A stretch of 28,398 nucleotides of DNA from positions 1-28,398 of the forward strand of contig JAEWBW010000336.1 in assembly GCA_023390955.1 (NCBI GenBank), in the 5' to 3' direction. Origin of the DNA: Pseudomonadota bacterium (GTDB taxonomy: Bacteria > Pseudomonadota > Alphaproteobacteria > Rhizobiales > Xanthobacteraceae). Below, one piece after another: positions 6,519-13,399 of this stretch. Positions within the stretch are counted from its first letter, which is position 1, and every line of letters starts with the position of its first letter. The notes under the pieces were generated by a model, which did no database searches, had not been told where the DNA came from, and saw only the letters and a program-made list of their open reading frames with translations. The position numbers were made by a program, and so were the translations under genes.

Positions 6519-7967
6519 ATGTCCGACGTCGCCGTCGCCGAGATTCCGGTCGATGAGGAGGAGCGTCCGCTGCCGCCGCCCCCGCGGCCGGTGAAGAGCG
6601 CGCTGCTCGACGGGCCGATCCTGCGCACGCTGGTGAGCCTCGCCTGGCCGAACGTGATCGGGCTCTCGGCCGGCACCTGCGTGGTGATCGCGGAGACCTC
6701 CTATATCGGTCGGCTCGGTGTCGAGTCGCTGGCGGCGATGGCGCTGGTGTTTCCCTGCGTGATCCTGATGATGACGATGTCCGGCGGCGCCATGGGCGGC
6801 GCGGTGGCATCCGCGATCGCGCGTGCGCTCGGCGCCGGCGACCGTGAGCGCGCCTCGGTCCTGGCGGCGCATGCGCTGCTGATCGGCATCACCTTCGGCC
6901 TCGTCTTCATGGTGGGCATGCTGGTGTTCGGGCCGCGCCTGCTCGATCTGCTTGGCGGCCGCGGCAACGTGCTGGCGCAGGCGATCGCCTACACGCAGGT
7001 GTTCTTCGGCGGCGCGGTGCTGCCCTGGCTGCTCAACACAATGGCTGGCGTGTTGCGCGGCACCGGCAACATGAAGCTGCCCTCGCTCTTGATGCTGAAT
7101 TCGGCGGTGTGGCAGATCCTGCTCGGCGGCACGCTCGGCCTTGGCCTCGGGCCGGTCCCGCAATTCGGCATGCGCGGCGTCGCCGCCGGCGCGCTGATCG
7201 CCTACACCGCCAATATCGGCGTGATGAGCTGGTATCTGTTCTCCGGCCGCGCCCGCGTCGTGCCAAAGCTGCGCGGCCTGCGCATCCAGTGGGCGATGTT
7301 CTTCGACATCCTCAGGGTCGGCGCCATCGCCTGTTTCTCGCCGCTGCAATCGGTGCTGACGATCTCGATCTTCACCCATCTGCTGGCAGGGTACGGCACT
7401 GCGATCCTCGCCGGTTACGGCATCGGCGCGCGTCTCGAATTCCTGCTGACCTCGATCGCGTTCTCGTTCGGCATCGCCTCGGTGCCGATGATCGGCATGG
7501 CGATCGGCGCCGGCAGGGTCGCGCGTGCGCGCCGCATCGCCTGGACCGCCGGCGTGTCGGCTTTCATCGCCGTCGGCGTGCCCGCGACGCTGATCGCGAT
7601 TTTCCCGGATATCTGGGTCAACATCTTCACCGACAGCGAGACCGTGCGCACCACCAGCCACCAATACCTGCAGACGGTGGCGCCGTTCTACGCTTTCCTC
7701 GGCCTTGCCTCCGCGATGTATTTCTCCTCGCAGGGCGCAGCGAAGGTCTTGGGACCCGTGCTGGCGCAGACCGCGCGGCTGGTCTACATCGCAGTGCTCG
7801 GCTGGTGGCTGTCGACGCACGGCTACACGGCGCAAGGCTTCTTCTGGCTCGCTGCGAGCTCGATGGTCGTGCTCGGTGTGCTGTCCTGCTCCAGCGTGGT
7901 GCTGACCCGCTGGGGACCGCGCGCGAGCAAGACCAGGGTCGATCCGGCGCTATCGGCCGTGGACTAG
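6519..7967 (+). CDS. MATE-family multidrug/metabolite efflux transporter
   Basis: This 482-residue inner-membrane protein has about twelve hydrophobic segments in two similar halves, the MATE layout. A proline-rich cytoplasmic N-terminus (VDEEERPLPPPPRP) leads into a first helix segment LRTLVSLAWPNVIG. Other family-like features are TSYIGRLGVESLAAMAL in helix 2, GAMGGAVASAIARALGAGDRERA, LRGTGNMKLPSLL, and in the second half GIGARLEFLLTSIAFSFG and ASAMYFSSQGAAKVLGPVL. MATE proteins expel cationic or drug-like compounds in exchange for Na+ or H+; the substrate here is unknown. ATG at 6519 has a GGGAGAGG site three to six bases before it; an in-frame upstream start lacks one. The stop codon overlaps a palindromic repeat. 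Confidence 0.92.
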   Translation: MSDVAVAEIPVDEEERPLPPPPRPVKSALLDGPILRTLVSLAWPNVIGLSAGTCVVIAETSYIGRLGVESLAAMALVFPCVILMMTMSGGAMGGAVASAIARALGAGDRERASVLAAHALLIGITFGLVFMVGMLVFGPRLLDLLGGRGNVLAQAIAYTQVFFGGAVLPWLLNTMAGVLRGTGNMKLPSLLMLNSAVWQILLGGTLGLGLGPVPQFGMRGVAAGALIAYTANIGVMSWYLFSGRARVVPKLRGLRIQWAMFFDILRVGAIACFSPLQSVLTISIFTHLLAGYGTAILAGYGIGARLEFLLTSIAFSFGIASVPMIGMAIGAGRVARARRIAWTAGVSAFIAVGVPATLIAIFPDIWVNIFTDSETVRTTSHQYLQTVAPFYAFLGLASAMYFSSQGAAKVLGPVLAQTARLVYIAVLGWWLSTHGYTAQGFFWLAASSMVVLGVLSCSSVVLTRWGPRASKTRVDPALSAVD

Positions 7968-8015
7968 CGCATGATCCGGAACAGTGTGCAGCGGTTTTCC
8001 GAATAGATCATGCGC
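7967..8015. repeat. 49-bp palindromic element (GCGCATGATCCGGAA type)
   Basis: Outer arms GCGCATGAT (7967-7975) and ATCATGCGC (8007-8015) enclose inner arms CGGAA (7977-7981) and TTCCG (7997-8001). I recognise this short palindrome as a widely dispersed alphaproteobacterial repeat. It begins on the last base of the MATE stop codon and may form the 3' end of that transcript. Confidence 0.8.
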
Positions 8016-8027
8016 AAACAGATAATG

Positions 8028-8056
8028 TTGAAGAGCGGCGCCTCGCCGCGCTTCAA
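8028..8056. terminator. Hairpin between convergent MATE and Gly/Met-rich genes
   Basis: TTGAAG (8028-8033) pairs with CTTCAA (8051-8056), with inner CGGCG (8036-8040) and CGCCG (8044-8048). It overlaps the stop of the minus-strand gene, so it could end transcripts from either side. Neither strand has a real T-tract, so the terminator role is inferred. Confidence 0.45.
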
Positions 8057-8541
8057 CGCCGCTTGTGGCGACGTCCGCCACCGACATTCGCCATGCGCAT
8101 CAGCTGCGGGATCATGGCCATCATGTCGCCGCCACCGGCGCCGCCGAGCATGCCCATGATGTTGCCGCCGCCCATGCCACTCATGCCTCCCATTCCGCCG
8201 AGGCTCATGCCGCCGCCATAGTTCGGCGCGCCAAAGCCGCCGCCGCCGGCGCTCATGCCGCCCATTCCACCCATGCCGCCCATCATGCCGCCGAGACCGC
8301 CGCCGCCGTTCTCCATCATGCCGGACATCATCGGGCCCATGGTCTGCATCAGCATCCCGAAGCGGCGCTTGCCCATCTTCGCCTTCATCATTTCCAGCAT
8401 CGGCGCCATCTGGGTCATCATGTCCTGACCACCGCCGCCACCGCCGAAGCCGCCGAATTGCGCGCGCGCCGGCGCGTTCGTCATTGAAAGCACAAGCAGC
8501 ACGGCGGCTGCCTGGCAGATCACCTTGTCAGCACCTCTCAT
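8053..8541 (-). CDS. Exported glycine/methionine-rich low-complexity protein
   Basis: This 162-residue protein has a signal peptide (residues 1-27, ending NAPARA). The mature part of 135 residues is dominated by Gly and contains about 30 Met, many as MM, GGM and MGGM units, with no Cys and one His. A short charged helix-like part (MLEMMKAKMGKRRFGMLMQ) interrupts the glycine runs, and the end is strongly basic (GGGRRHKRR). Met-rich secreted proteins can bind Cu(I) or act as an oxidisable sink, but the family is not one I can name and no copper genes adjoin it. ATG at 8541 has GAGGAG seven bases upstream. The opposite strand is open as a His/Ala-rich frame that is only a shadow. Confidence 0.8.
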   Translation of the reverse strand: MRGADKVICQAAAVLLVLSMTNAPARAQFGGFGGGGGGQDMMTQMAPMLEMMKAKMGKRRFGMLMQTMGPMMSGMMENGGGGLGGMMGGMGGMGGMSAGGGGFGAPNYGGGMSLGGMGGMSGMGGGNIMGMLGGAGGGDMMAMIPQLMRMANVGGGRRHKRR

Positions 8542-8628
8542 GACTTGCTCCTCGCGTCAGGTGCGCCGCCGGAACAGCGGAGCTGGACCGGGCGCACGGG
8601 AGCTATCGTTAGGATGCGCGAGAGGTGA

Positions 8629-8652
8629 GCTCTGTGAGAAAAATCACAGAGC
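8629..8652 (-). terminator. Hairpin after the SRPBCC gene
   Basis: A perfect 9-bp stem (GCTCTGTGA at 8629-8637 with TCACAGAGC at 8644-8652) with a six-base loop starts 13 bases after the stop codon of the SRPBCC gene. Position and stem suggest a transcript end, though no T-tract follows. Confidence 0.5.
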
Positions 8653-8664
8653 CCATGTTGTGCC

Positions 8665-9060
8665 CTAAGCCGGCGGAAACGCCTTGTGAATGGCGCGCAC
8701 CGCGTCCTTGGTCTGACCCTCGACGTAAGCTGCGAGCTCGTTCGGCAACATGTCGATGGTCCAGACCAGTCGGCACGCCGTCGCGCCTTCGGCGATCACC
8801 TGCACCGATGCGCTGTAATGCTTCAGCCGCTCGTTGTTGATCGCATAGACCAGCCGCTGCCGCGTCTCGTCGCAATCGACCAGCACCTCGCGCGCCACCG
8901 ACCCGTTGGCGAAGGTGACGATCCGCGCATCGCCGTCGAGCGTGCATGCGGTGACGAAGCCGGGCGCGAGCCGCTCAGGCAGCGCGCCGAAGTCGCGCAC
9001 CGCATCCCACACGCGGGTAGCGGGGACGTTGAGGGGGACGTCGTTGTGGATGGAAGCCAT
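8665..9060 (-). CDS. SRPBCC-family protein (polyketide cyclase/START-like fold)
   Basis: This 131-residue protein begins ASIHNDVPLNVPATRVWDAVRDFGAL, the standard opening of small SRPBCC domains. It continues with antiparallel strands (GDARIVTFANGSVAREVLV, RLVYAINNERLKHYSASVQVI, CRLVWTIDMLPNE) and a C-terminal helix (GQTKDAVRAIHKAF) that closes the hydrophobic pocket. These domains bind lipophilic ligands or act as cyclases or dehydratases; the ligand is unknown. ATG at 9060 gives the family N-terminus and has AGGAA about seven bases upstream; a frame extending 13 codons further is rejected because it adds unrelated sequence. A hairpin follows the gene and a palindromic repeat precedes it. Confidence 0.87.
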   Translation of the reverse strand: MASIHNDVPLNVPATRVWDAVRDFGALPERLAPGFVTACTLDGDARIVTFANGSVAREVLVDCDETRQRLVYAINNERLKHYSASVQVIAEGATACRLVWTIDMLPNELAAYVEGQTKDAVRAIHKAFPPA

Positions 9061-9100
9061 GATTTCATTCCTTGGGTCGAAGATTGGATGTCGCAACACC

Positions 9101-9187
9101 CGTCATTGCGAGCGCAGCGAAGCAATCCAGAAATGCATCCGCAGAGGCGGTCTGGATTGCTTCGTCGCTGCGCTCCTCGCAATGACG
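9101..9187. repeat. 87-bp palindromic element (CGTCATTGCGAGCGCAGCGA type)
   Basis: Arms starting CGTCATTGCGAG (9101) and ending GCAATGACG (9187) are near-perfect inverted copies, including CAATCCAGA and TCTGGATTG in the middle. One arm has an extra CGT/CCT insertion. It is a recognisable dispersed alphaproteobacterial repeat between the VOC and SRPBCC genes, ten bases after the VOC stop. Confidence 0.85.
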
Positions 9188-9196
9188 GCTAGAGTC

Positions 9197-9556
9197 TCAC
9201 GTGCAGACAGCCTCGACATTGTTGCCGTCGGGGTCGATCAAGAACGCCGCGTAATAGGTCGGGCTGTAATCCTTGCGCGGACCCGCGCCGCCATTGTCGC
9301 GTCCGCCGGACTTGAGGCCTTCGCTGTGAAACGCCTTTACGGCGTCATGGTCCTTGGCGCGGAACGCGATGTGGACGCCGTCGGCCTTGCGGCCCTTGTT
9401 GAGATGCAGCCACAGCGCCGGCTCGCCCTTCGGGCCGAAGCCGGCATAGCCGTCGCCGCTCGAGCACAGGACATGGCCGAGCGGGGCCAGCACCGCCGTG
9501 TAGAAGCGCATGCTGGCGTCGAGATCGGCAACGCGTAAACCAATGTGGTCGTACAT
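9197..9556 (-). CDS. VOC-family (glyoxalase/dioxygenase-like) protein
   Basis: This 119-residue protein is a complete two-module vicinal-oxygen-chelate domain. It opens MYDHIGLRVADLDASMRFYT, has a central GDGYAGFGPKGEPALWLHL strand pair, HIAFRAKDHDAVKAFHSEG at the start of module two, and closes AAFLIDPDGNNVEAVC. His 4, the His of HIAF and the Glu of NNVEAV occupy the usual metal-ligand positions, so it is probably metal-binding. Small stand-alone VOC proteins include glyoxalases, fosfomycin- and bleomycin-type resistance proteins and isomerases; I cannot choose among them. ATG at 9556 has GGAGA upstream; another in-frame ATG lies at 9568. Confidence 0.88.
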   Translation of the reverse strand: MYDHIGLRVADLDASMRFYTAVLAPLGHVLCSSGDGYAGFGPKGEPALWLHLNKGRKADGVHIAFRAKDHDAVKAFHSEGLKSGGRDNGGAGPRKDYSPTYYAAFLIDPDGNNVEAVCT

Positions 9557-9663
9557 GATCGTCTCCATCAAAAAGCGCGCGTGGTCCGCGCCGATGGAGA
9601 CGACCCTACCCAGGGCAGGGGAGGCGGCTCTTGGAGAATCTTGCGCATTCCGCTGGCCCGCAA

Positions 9664-9945
9664 CTAGACCGGATACCGCCACTTGAGAGCGCGGCGCAGC
9701 AGCAGGATGGCGACAATGAGGACCGCGACGAGTGGCCAGAAGAACCATGGAATGGGCCTCTGGTGATGAATGTGCGCCATGTAGAGCACGATGCCGAGCA
9801 GCATCATGGTGAGTGTCGCTGCGGACCAATACAGCGGGGAGCGCGCCAGCAGATCAGGTGCGCTAAACTCGCCCGAGCGTTCGAGGGATCGCCTCACGAA
9901 CCAGGCGAACAGTACGAGGGCGCCAATGGTGATGAGCCACCCCAT
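9664..9945 (-). CDS. Small integral membrane protein, 93 residues
   Basis: The protein starts directly with a hydrophobic helix (MGWLITIGALVLFAWFV), has a short polar section (RRSLERSGEFSAPDLLARSP), and then two more hydrophobic segments (YWSAATLTMMLLGIVLYMAH and WFFWPLVAVLIVAILLL) ending in a basic tail. It lies 13 bases after another small membrane protein on the same strand, so the two are probably co-transcribed and may work together. I do not recognise the family. ATG at 9945 is chosen because it avoids overlap with the upstream gene and starts at the first helix; no strong ribosome-binding site is visible. Confidence 0.7.
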   Translation of the reverse strand: MGWLITIGALVLFAWFVRRSLERSGEFSAPDLLARSPLYWSAATLTMMLLGIVLYMAHIHHQRPIPWFFWPLVAVLIVAILLLRRALKWRYPV

Positions 9946-9958
9946 CGCAACGCCAGGG

Positions 9959-10318
9959 CTAGCCCGCCGGTGCCTGCTGCTGCCAACGGATGACACGCTT
10001 CAGATGGACGGCCTGCATCCACATGTTCGTTCCGGTCACGATGACCAGGGCGAAGATCAGGCCGGCGAGTTTTTGCGGCTCGTACTGGGCCGCGATCAGC
10101 AGGCCGGCGGAGACGAGCGCCGTGAAGCCGAAGGCGAACCAGATCCCGACGACGCGCGGCGCGAACCAGGTCGGCGCACCGTTGAGGCCCCACTGCATCG
10201 GGACTCGCCGTGACGTGATCTGGCGGCCGTAATGGATCGCGCAGCCGGCGATGAAGGCGAGCCCTGTCGCCAGCGCGATCAACGTTGCCACCATCACGAC
10301 ACCGGAGCCATCGCTCAT
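9959..10318 (-). CDS. Small integral membrane protein with a DUF1648-like motif
   Basis: This 119-residue protein has about three hydrophobic helices: MVATLIALATGLAFIAGCA, IWFAFGFTALVSAGLLIAA and LAGLIFALVIVTGTNMWMQ. Between the first two is RRVPMQWGLNGAPTWFAPR, which resembles the P-x-H/Q-W/F-N-x-x-G-x-P motif of DUF1648/SdpI-type membrane proteins. That resemblance is by eye and the function is unknown. ATG at 10318 has GAGGAA upstream, a good site. It is the first gene of a two-gene unit with the small membrane protein at 9664-9945. Confidence 0.78.
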   Translation of the reverse strand: MSDGSGVVMVATLIALATGLAFIAGCAIHYGRQITSRRVPMQWGLNGAPTWFAPRVVGIWFAFGFTALVSAGLLIAAQYEPQKLAGLIFALVIVTGTNMWMQAVHLKRVIRWQQQAPAG

Positions 10319-10441
10319 GTAGATTCCTCAATCGGCGTTAAGTCGCCCTTCAGACCTATCCTAAGGTGAGACCCCGCAACCGCCAATCCGTAGTGCTTTG
10401 GCAGGTCAACAGGCGGTTACCCCTGCGGCGCAAAACATCGC

Positions 10442-11281
10442 TTAATTGAGGGTGAGGGGTTCCCCGAGGATTTTACGCATCCCGCGCGAGGCCTGCCGGA
10501 ACTTGGTCGGCGAGACGCCGGCGGCGCGATGGAAGGTGCGCACGAAGTTGGAGAGGTCGGCGAAGCCGACGTCATAGGCGACATCGGTGACCGCGATGTC
10601 GTCATCCGTCAGCAGCCGCGCCGCGCGCCGCAGCCGCGAGCGCAGCAGATATTGATGCGGGGTGACGCCGAGCGCGTTGGAGAACAGCCGCAGGAAATGG
10701 AACGGGCTCAGGCCCGCCTGCTTGGCCGCGTCGTCGAGGTCGATCTCGCTTTGCGAATTCTCGTCGATCCACAGCGCGGTCTCGACCGCGCGGCGGCGAT
10801 CGCGCGCTGTTGGTGACGCAGATTTGCGTGCCTTGCCCGAGACGACCTCGATGAAACGGCTGGCCAGGATCTGGCCGACCTCGTCGAGACCGAGATCGCT
10901 GTTGCCATCTGCTGCCGATTGCGCCAGCTCGCCCAGCACCATCAGTTCCGGCAGCGGCGGCGTTGCGCCGACCTGCCAGGTCTCGCGCCGACCGCCGAGC
11001 GCATCGACGAGGTCCTCGCTGAAGAAGAACGACAGGCAGACGTCGCCGGACACATGCTCATGCGTGCAGACATATTCGTCGCCGGGCGCGCCGACCAGCA
11101 TCGAGCCCGCCACCAGTTCGAAGAATCCCGCGCGGCAATTGCAGCCAAAGCTGCCCTGCCGGACATAGGCCAGCGAATGACCGGTGCGGCATTCTGCAAA
11201 CGGCGTGTCGTCCGGTCCCGCATCGCAGCGAAACTCGGAGACCGTCATCGACGGAGTCGTCTTGAGCGTGGTCGCGTCCAT
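10442..11281 (-). CDS. AraC-family transcriptional regulator
   Basis: This 279-residue regulator has an N-terminal cupin-like sensing domain (about residues 15-100). That domain carries several Cys, including FGCNCR and a YVCTHEH...GDVC cluster in the usual cupin turn. The C-terminal AraC DNA-binding domain spans about residues 175-270: LDDAAKQAGLSPFHFLRLFSNALGVTPHQYLLRSRLRRAARLL is the first helix-turn-helix, and VTDVAYDVGFADLSNFVRTFHRAAGVSPTKFR the second. It starts nine bases after an Ogt-type methyltransferase gene, so they are almost certainly one operon. This recalls E. coli Ada, where an AraC-type domain and a methyltransferase are fused; whether it responds to alkylation here is inference. 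The Cys cluster could sense metal or redox state instead. Confidence 0.9.
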   Translation of the reverse strand: MDATTLKTTPSMTVSEFRCDAGPDDTPFAECRTGHSLAYVRQGSFGCNCRAGFFELVAGSMLVGAPGDEYVCTHEHVSGDVCLSFFFSEDLVDALGGRRETWQVGATPPLPELMVLGELAQSAADGNSDLGLDEVGQILASRFIEVVSGKARKSASPTARDRRRAVETALWIDENSQSEIDLDDAAKQAGLSPFHFLRLFSNALGVTPHQYLLRSRLRRAARLLTDDDIAVTDVAYDVGFADLSNFVRTFHRAAGVSPTKFRQASRGMRKILGEPLTLN

Positions 11282-11290
11282 CCGCCGTAT

Positions 11291-11890
11291 TTAGGTAGCA
11301 GGGCGCGACGGGGCAACGGGCAGCAGCACCTCGAAAAGGGTCTTGCTGGCGATCGGGTTCGTGCCCTCGATCGATAGCAGCCGGCGCTTGGAGATCACGC
11401 CGCCATAGGGCGAGATCCGGTCGGCATAGTTCCCGGCCTCCAGCACGCGGTGGCAGGGCACGATGACCATGAACGGATTTCTCGCGATCGCCTGCGCGAC
11501 CGAATGCACCGCGCCCGATGCGCCCAGCGCCTTCGCGATCTCGCCATAGGTGCGGGTCTCGCCGCGGGGAATGGTGCGGGCCAGCTCATAGACGCGCCGG
11601 TCGAAGCCGGGAATGCCATTGAGATCGAGGCCGATATCGGCGAGGTCGACGTTGTCGCCGTGCAAGGCGGCCGCGATGCCCTCGATGGGAATCTCGATGT
11701 CGACCGGCGGCCGCTGCTCGCGCGCGTCGGGATGTGCCTGATAGATGCGGCGGCGGGTATCTAGCTCGCGCGCCTCCGGCAATTGCACGGCCGAAACACC
11801 GCTGCCGCTCCAGACAATGCCGCAGCGGCCGATCGCCGTGTCGAATATCGCGTAAGCACGCCCCACGATGCGCAGGCCCCCGCCCGTCAA
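11291..11890 (-). CDS. ogt: Methylated-DNA--protein-cysteine methyltransferase (Ogt type) with altered Arg-finger position
   Basis: This 199-residue protein would repair O6-alkylguanine by moving the alkyl group to its own Cys. The C-terminal domain has the active site IVPCHRV (Cys 146), the preceding YGEIAKALGASG and ARNP segments, and the following SPYGG..SKRRLLSIEG. The N-terminal domain opens FDTAIGRCGIVWS. The segment before ARNP reads AVHSVAQ, where human and E. coli proteins have the ARAVG motif whose Arg flips the damaged base; here that residue is His 129. I read the start as the TTG at 11890, with GGGAAG a few bases upstream, but later GTG codons are possible. The gene is followed after nine bases by an AraC regulator. 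Confidence 0.88.
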   Translation of the reverse strand: MTGGGLRIVGRAYAIFDTAIGRCGIVWSGSGVSAVQLPEARELDTRRRIYQAHPDAREQRPPVDIEIPIEGIAAALHGDNVDLADIGLDLNGIPGFDRRVYELARTIPRGETRTYGEIAKALGASGAVHSVAQAIARNPFMVIVPCHRVLEAGNYADRISPYGGVISKRRLLSIEGTNPIASKTLFEVLLPVAPSRPAT

Positions 11891-12044
11891 CGTCTTCCCA
11901 GACGAGGGATCATAACACCGTCATAATCCCGCGCACCTGGAATCTTGCCAAAGTGGCCGGAGGAGCCGCACAGCCGCCCGCGCCAAAGCGCTTGGCGCGG
12001 CGCGCCGTCTCGGCTAAGCAGGAGCCACGCGGTCGACGCGTTCC

Positions 12045-12118
12045 GCGGGCGTAGTTCAATGGTAGAACGGCAGCTTCCCAAGCTGCATACGAGGGTTCGA
12101 TTCCCTTCGCCCGCTCCA
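12045..12118 (+). tRNA. tRNA-Gly (anticodon CCC)
   Basis: The acceptor arm is GCGGGCG (12045-12051) with CGCCCGC (12108-12114), discriminator T and an encoded CCA (12116-12118). The D-arm is AGTTCAATGGTAGAAC. The anticodon stem GCAGC (12070-12074) with GCTGC (12082-12086) holds the loop TTCCCAA, giving anticodon CCC at 12077-12079 for GGG glycine codons. The T-arm is GAGGGTTCGATTCCCTT. All arms are intact. Confidence 0.97.
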
Positions 12119-12160
12119 TCCTGCTTCGCGCCAAGGCGCTTCGCAGGACTTTGATTTTTC
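12119..12160 (+). terminator. Terminator of the tRNA-Gly gene
   Basis: TCCTGC (12119-12124) pairs with GCAGGA (12143-12148), with an inner GCGC pair (12128-12131 with 12136-12139), followed by CTTTGATTTTT. It starts on the base after the encoded CCA and is a good Rho-independent terminator. Confidence 0.75.
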
Positions 12161-12178
12161 GGCAGCGCGAAGCAGAGC

Positions 12179-12258
12179 CGTAGCCCGCATGAAGCGAAAT
12201 GCGGGATTCTCTCTGCAGGCATCGGTCCCGGATTTCGCTTCGCTGCATCCGGGCTACG
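12179..12258. repeat. 80-bp palindromic element (CGTAGCCCGCATGAAGCG type)
   Basis: The left end CGTAGCCCGCATGAAGCGAA (from 12179) and the right end, which reads TTCGCTTCGCTGCATCCGGG and then CTACG to 12258, are imperfect inverted copies. Smaller internal hairpins such as CCCGCAT/ATGCGGG lie in the left arm. I recognise the type from Bradyrhizobium intergenic spaces. It separates the tRNA from the convergent epoxide-hydrolase gene and ends ten bases from that gene's stop. Confidence 0.8.
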
Positions 12259-12268
12259 CAAGTCTTTC

Positions 12269-13261
12269 TTACCCCTTCAAACTCCCCAAAAATTCCACCA
12301 GCGCCGCGTTCACCTCTTGCGGCTTTTCCTGCTGGGTCCAGTGTCCGCAGCCAGGCAGCATCTTGATCTCGCGCAGCTGTGGGACCCATTCCTTCATGTT
12401 GGCGAGATGCTCGGCGGCGCCGGGGAAGGCGAGGACCATGTCGTGATCGCCGGCGATGAACAGCGTGGGCACGATCACCTTCACGCCTTCGAAGGCGCCC
12501 ATCAGCTCCCAGTTGCGGTCATTGTTGCGATAATAGTTCAGGGGACCGCGAAATCCGCTGCGGGCGAATTCGGCGGCGTAGACGTCGAGCTCGGCCGCGC
12601 TCAGCCATGACGGCAGCGGCACCTGCATCTTCGGCAGCATGCCGGCGGTGCGCGAGACCATGCCGACGCCGACGGTCCGCCCCGCGCGCGCCGCGTTGGC
12701 GCGGATCGCGGCGGTGCCTTCGCCGGAGCCGCCATAGAGCATCGCGGCCAACGTCGCCTTCGGATCGCGCTCGAACTCGGCTTCGGCGACGCCCGGCTCC
12801 TGGAAATACAACTGATAGAACTGCGCGTCCGCGTTCTGCGGCATCACGCTGGTCGGCGGCACGTCGCCGCGCGGCCGATAGGGCACGCTGAGGATGGCAG
12901 CGGCACGAAAACGATCCGGGCGCAGGCGCGCCGCGCACCAGGAGATCGCGGCGCCCCAGTCGTGGCCGACGATGACGGCGTCTTTCTCCCCGAGCGCATC
13001 GACGAGGCCGACGAGATCGCCGACCATATGGAGGATCGTGTACTGGTCGATCGCCTCGGGCCGATCGCTCTTGCCATAGCCGCGCATGTCGGGCGCAACC
13101 GCGTGATAGCCGGCGGCAGCGACCGCCTCGAGCTGGTGGCGCCAGGAGTACCAGCCTTCCGGAAAGCCGTGACAGAACAGCACCAGCGGGCCCTTGCCCT
13201 GCTCGGCGACGTTGAGGCGGATGCCGTTGGTCTCGATCATCCGCTGCGTCGGCTCGCCCAT
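12269..13261 (-). CDS. Alpha/beta-hydrolase, soluble epoxide hydrolase type
   Basis: This 330-residue cytoplasmic enzyme has the signature of soluble epoxide hydrolases, which open epoxides to diols by way of an aspartyl ester. The oxyanion motif HGFPE is at residues 31-35, and the nucleophile motif VGHDWGA has Asp 101 instead of the Ser of ordinary esterases. The cap region has Tyr residues in AQFYQLYFQEPG (149-152) and LNYYRNNDRNW, likely the ring-opening tyrosines. The acid is in FIAGDHDMV, and the base His is in GCGHWTQQEKP near residue 308. Haloalkane and fluoroacetate dehalogenases share the fold, but the HGFPE and cap tyrosines favour epoxide hydrolase. ATG at 13261 has GGGAGA upstream. 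The physiological substrate is unknown. Confidence 0.9.
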   Translation of the reverse strand: MGEPTQRMIETNGIRLNVAEQGKGPLVLFCHGFPEGWYSWRHQLEAVAAAGYHAVAPDMRGYGKSDRPEAIDQYTILHMVGDLVGLVDALGEKDAVIVGHDWGAAISWCAARLRPDRFRAAAILSVPYRPRGDVPPTSVMPQNADAQFYQLYFQEPGVAEAEFERDPKATLAAMLYGGSGEGTAAIRANAARAGRTVGVGMVSRTAGMLPKMQVPLPSWLSAAELDVYAAEFARSGFRGPLNYYRNNDRNWELMGAFEGVKVIVPTLFIAGDHDMVLAFPGAAEHLANMKEWVPQLREIKMLPGCGHWTQQEKPQEVNAALVEFLGSLKG

Positions 13262-13399
13262 GTCATCGTCTCCCGCTTCCTTGTTGTTGGGCGCAGTCTA
13301 AACGGTGCTGCCAGACGCGCAAAGATTCCAATATATTGGACTCTCGCTTCCGGCGTTCGCCGCGGGCCGCGCTAAACTCCGTCAGGTGGAACAAGACAC

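Noticed and set aside
5043..7835. 930-codon minus-strand frame across the PAS, unknown and MATE genes
   Set aside because: It spans three well-supported genes and two intergenic gaps, and its product is dominated by Arg, His, Asp and Gln without any motif. It is a codon-bias shadow.
8065..8487. His/Ala-rich plus-strand frame opposite the Gly/Met-rich gene
   Set aside because: It is the complement of GGC ATG type repeats. The minus frame has the signal peptide and GAGGAG site, so the His-rich frame is incidental.
10381..10411. TTGACC on the minus strand before the small membrane protein gene at 10318 as a promoter
   Set aside because: No acceptable -10 lies 16-18 bases downstream (the position reads TTGGCG), so I do not call it.
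11887..12389. Minus-strand frames across the tRNA-Gly encoding a segment like AKGIEPSYAAWEAAVLP
   Set aside because: They are read from the antisense of an intact tRNA and its terminator. This kind of frame is a well-known spurious annotation in databases.
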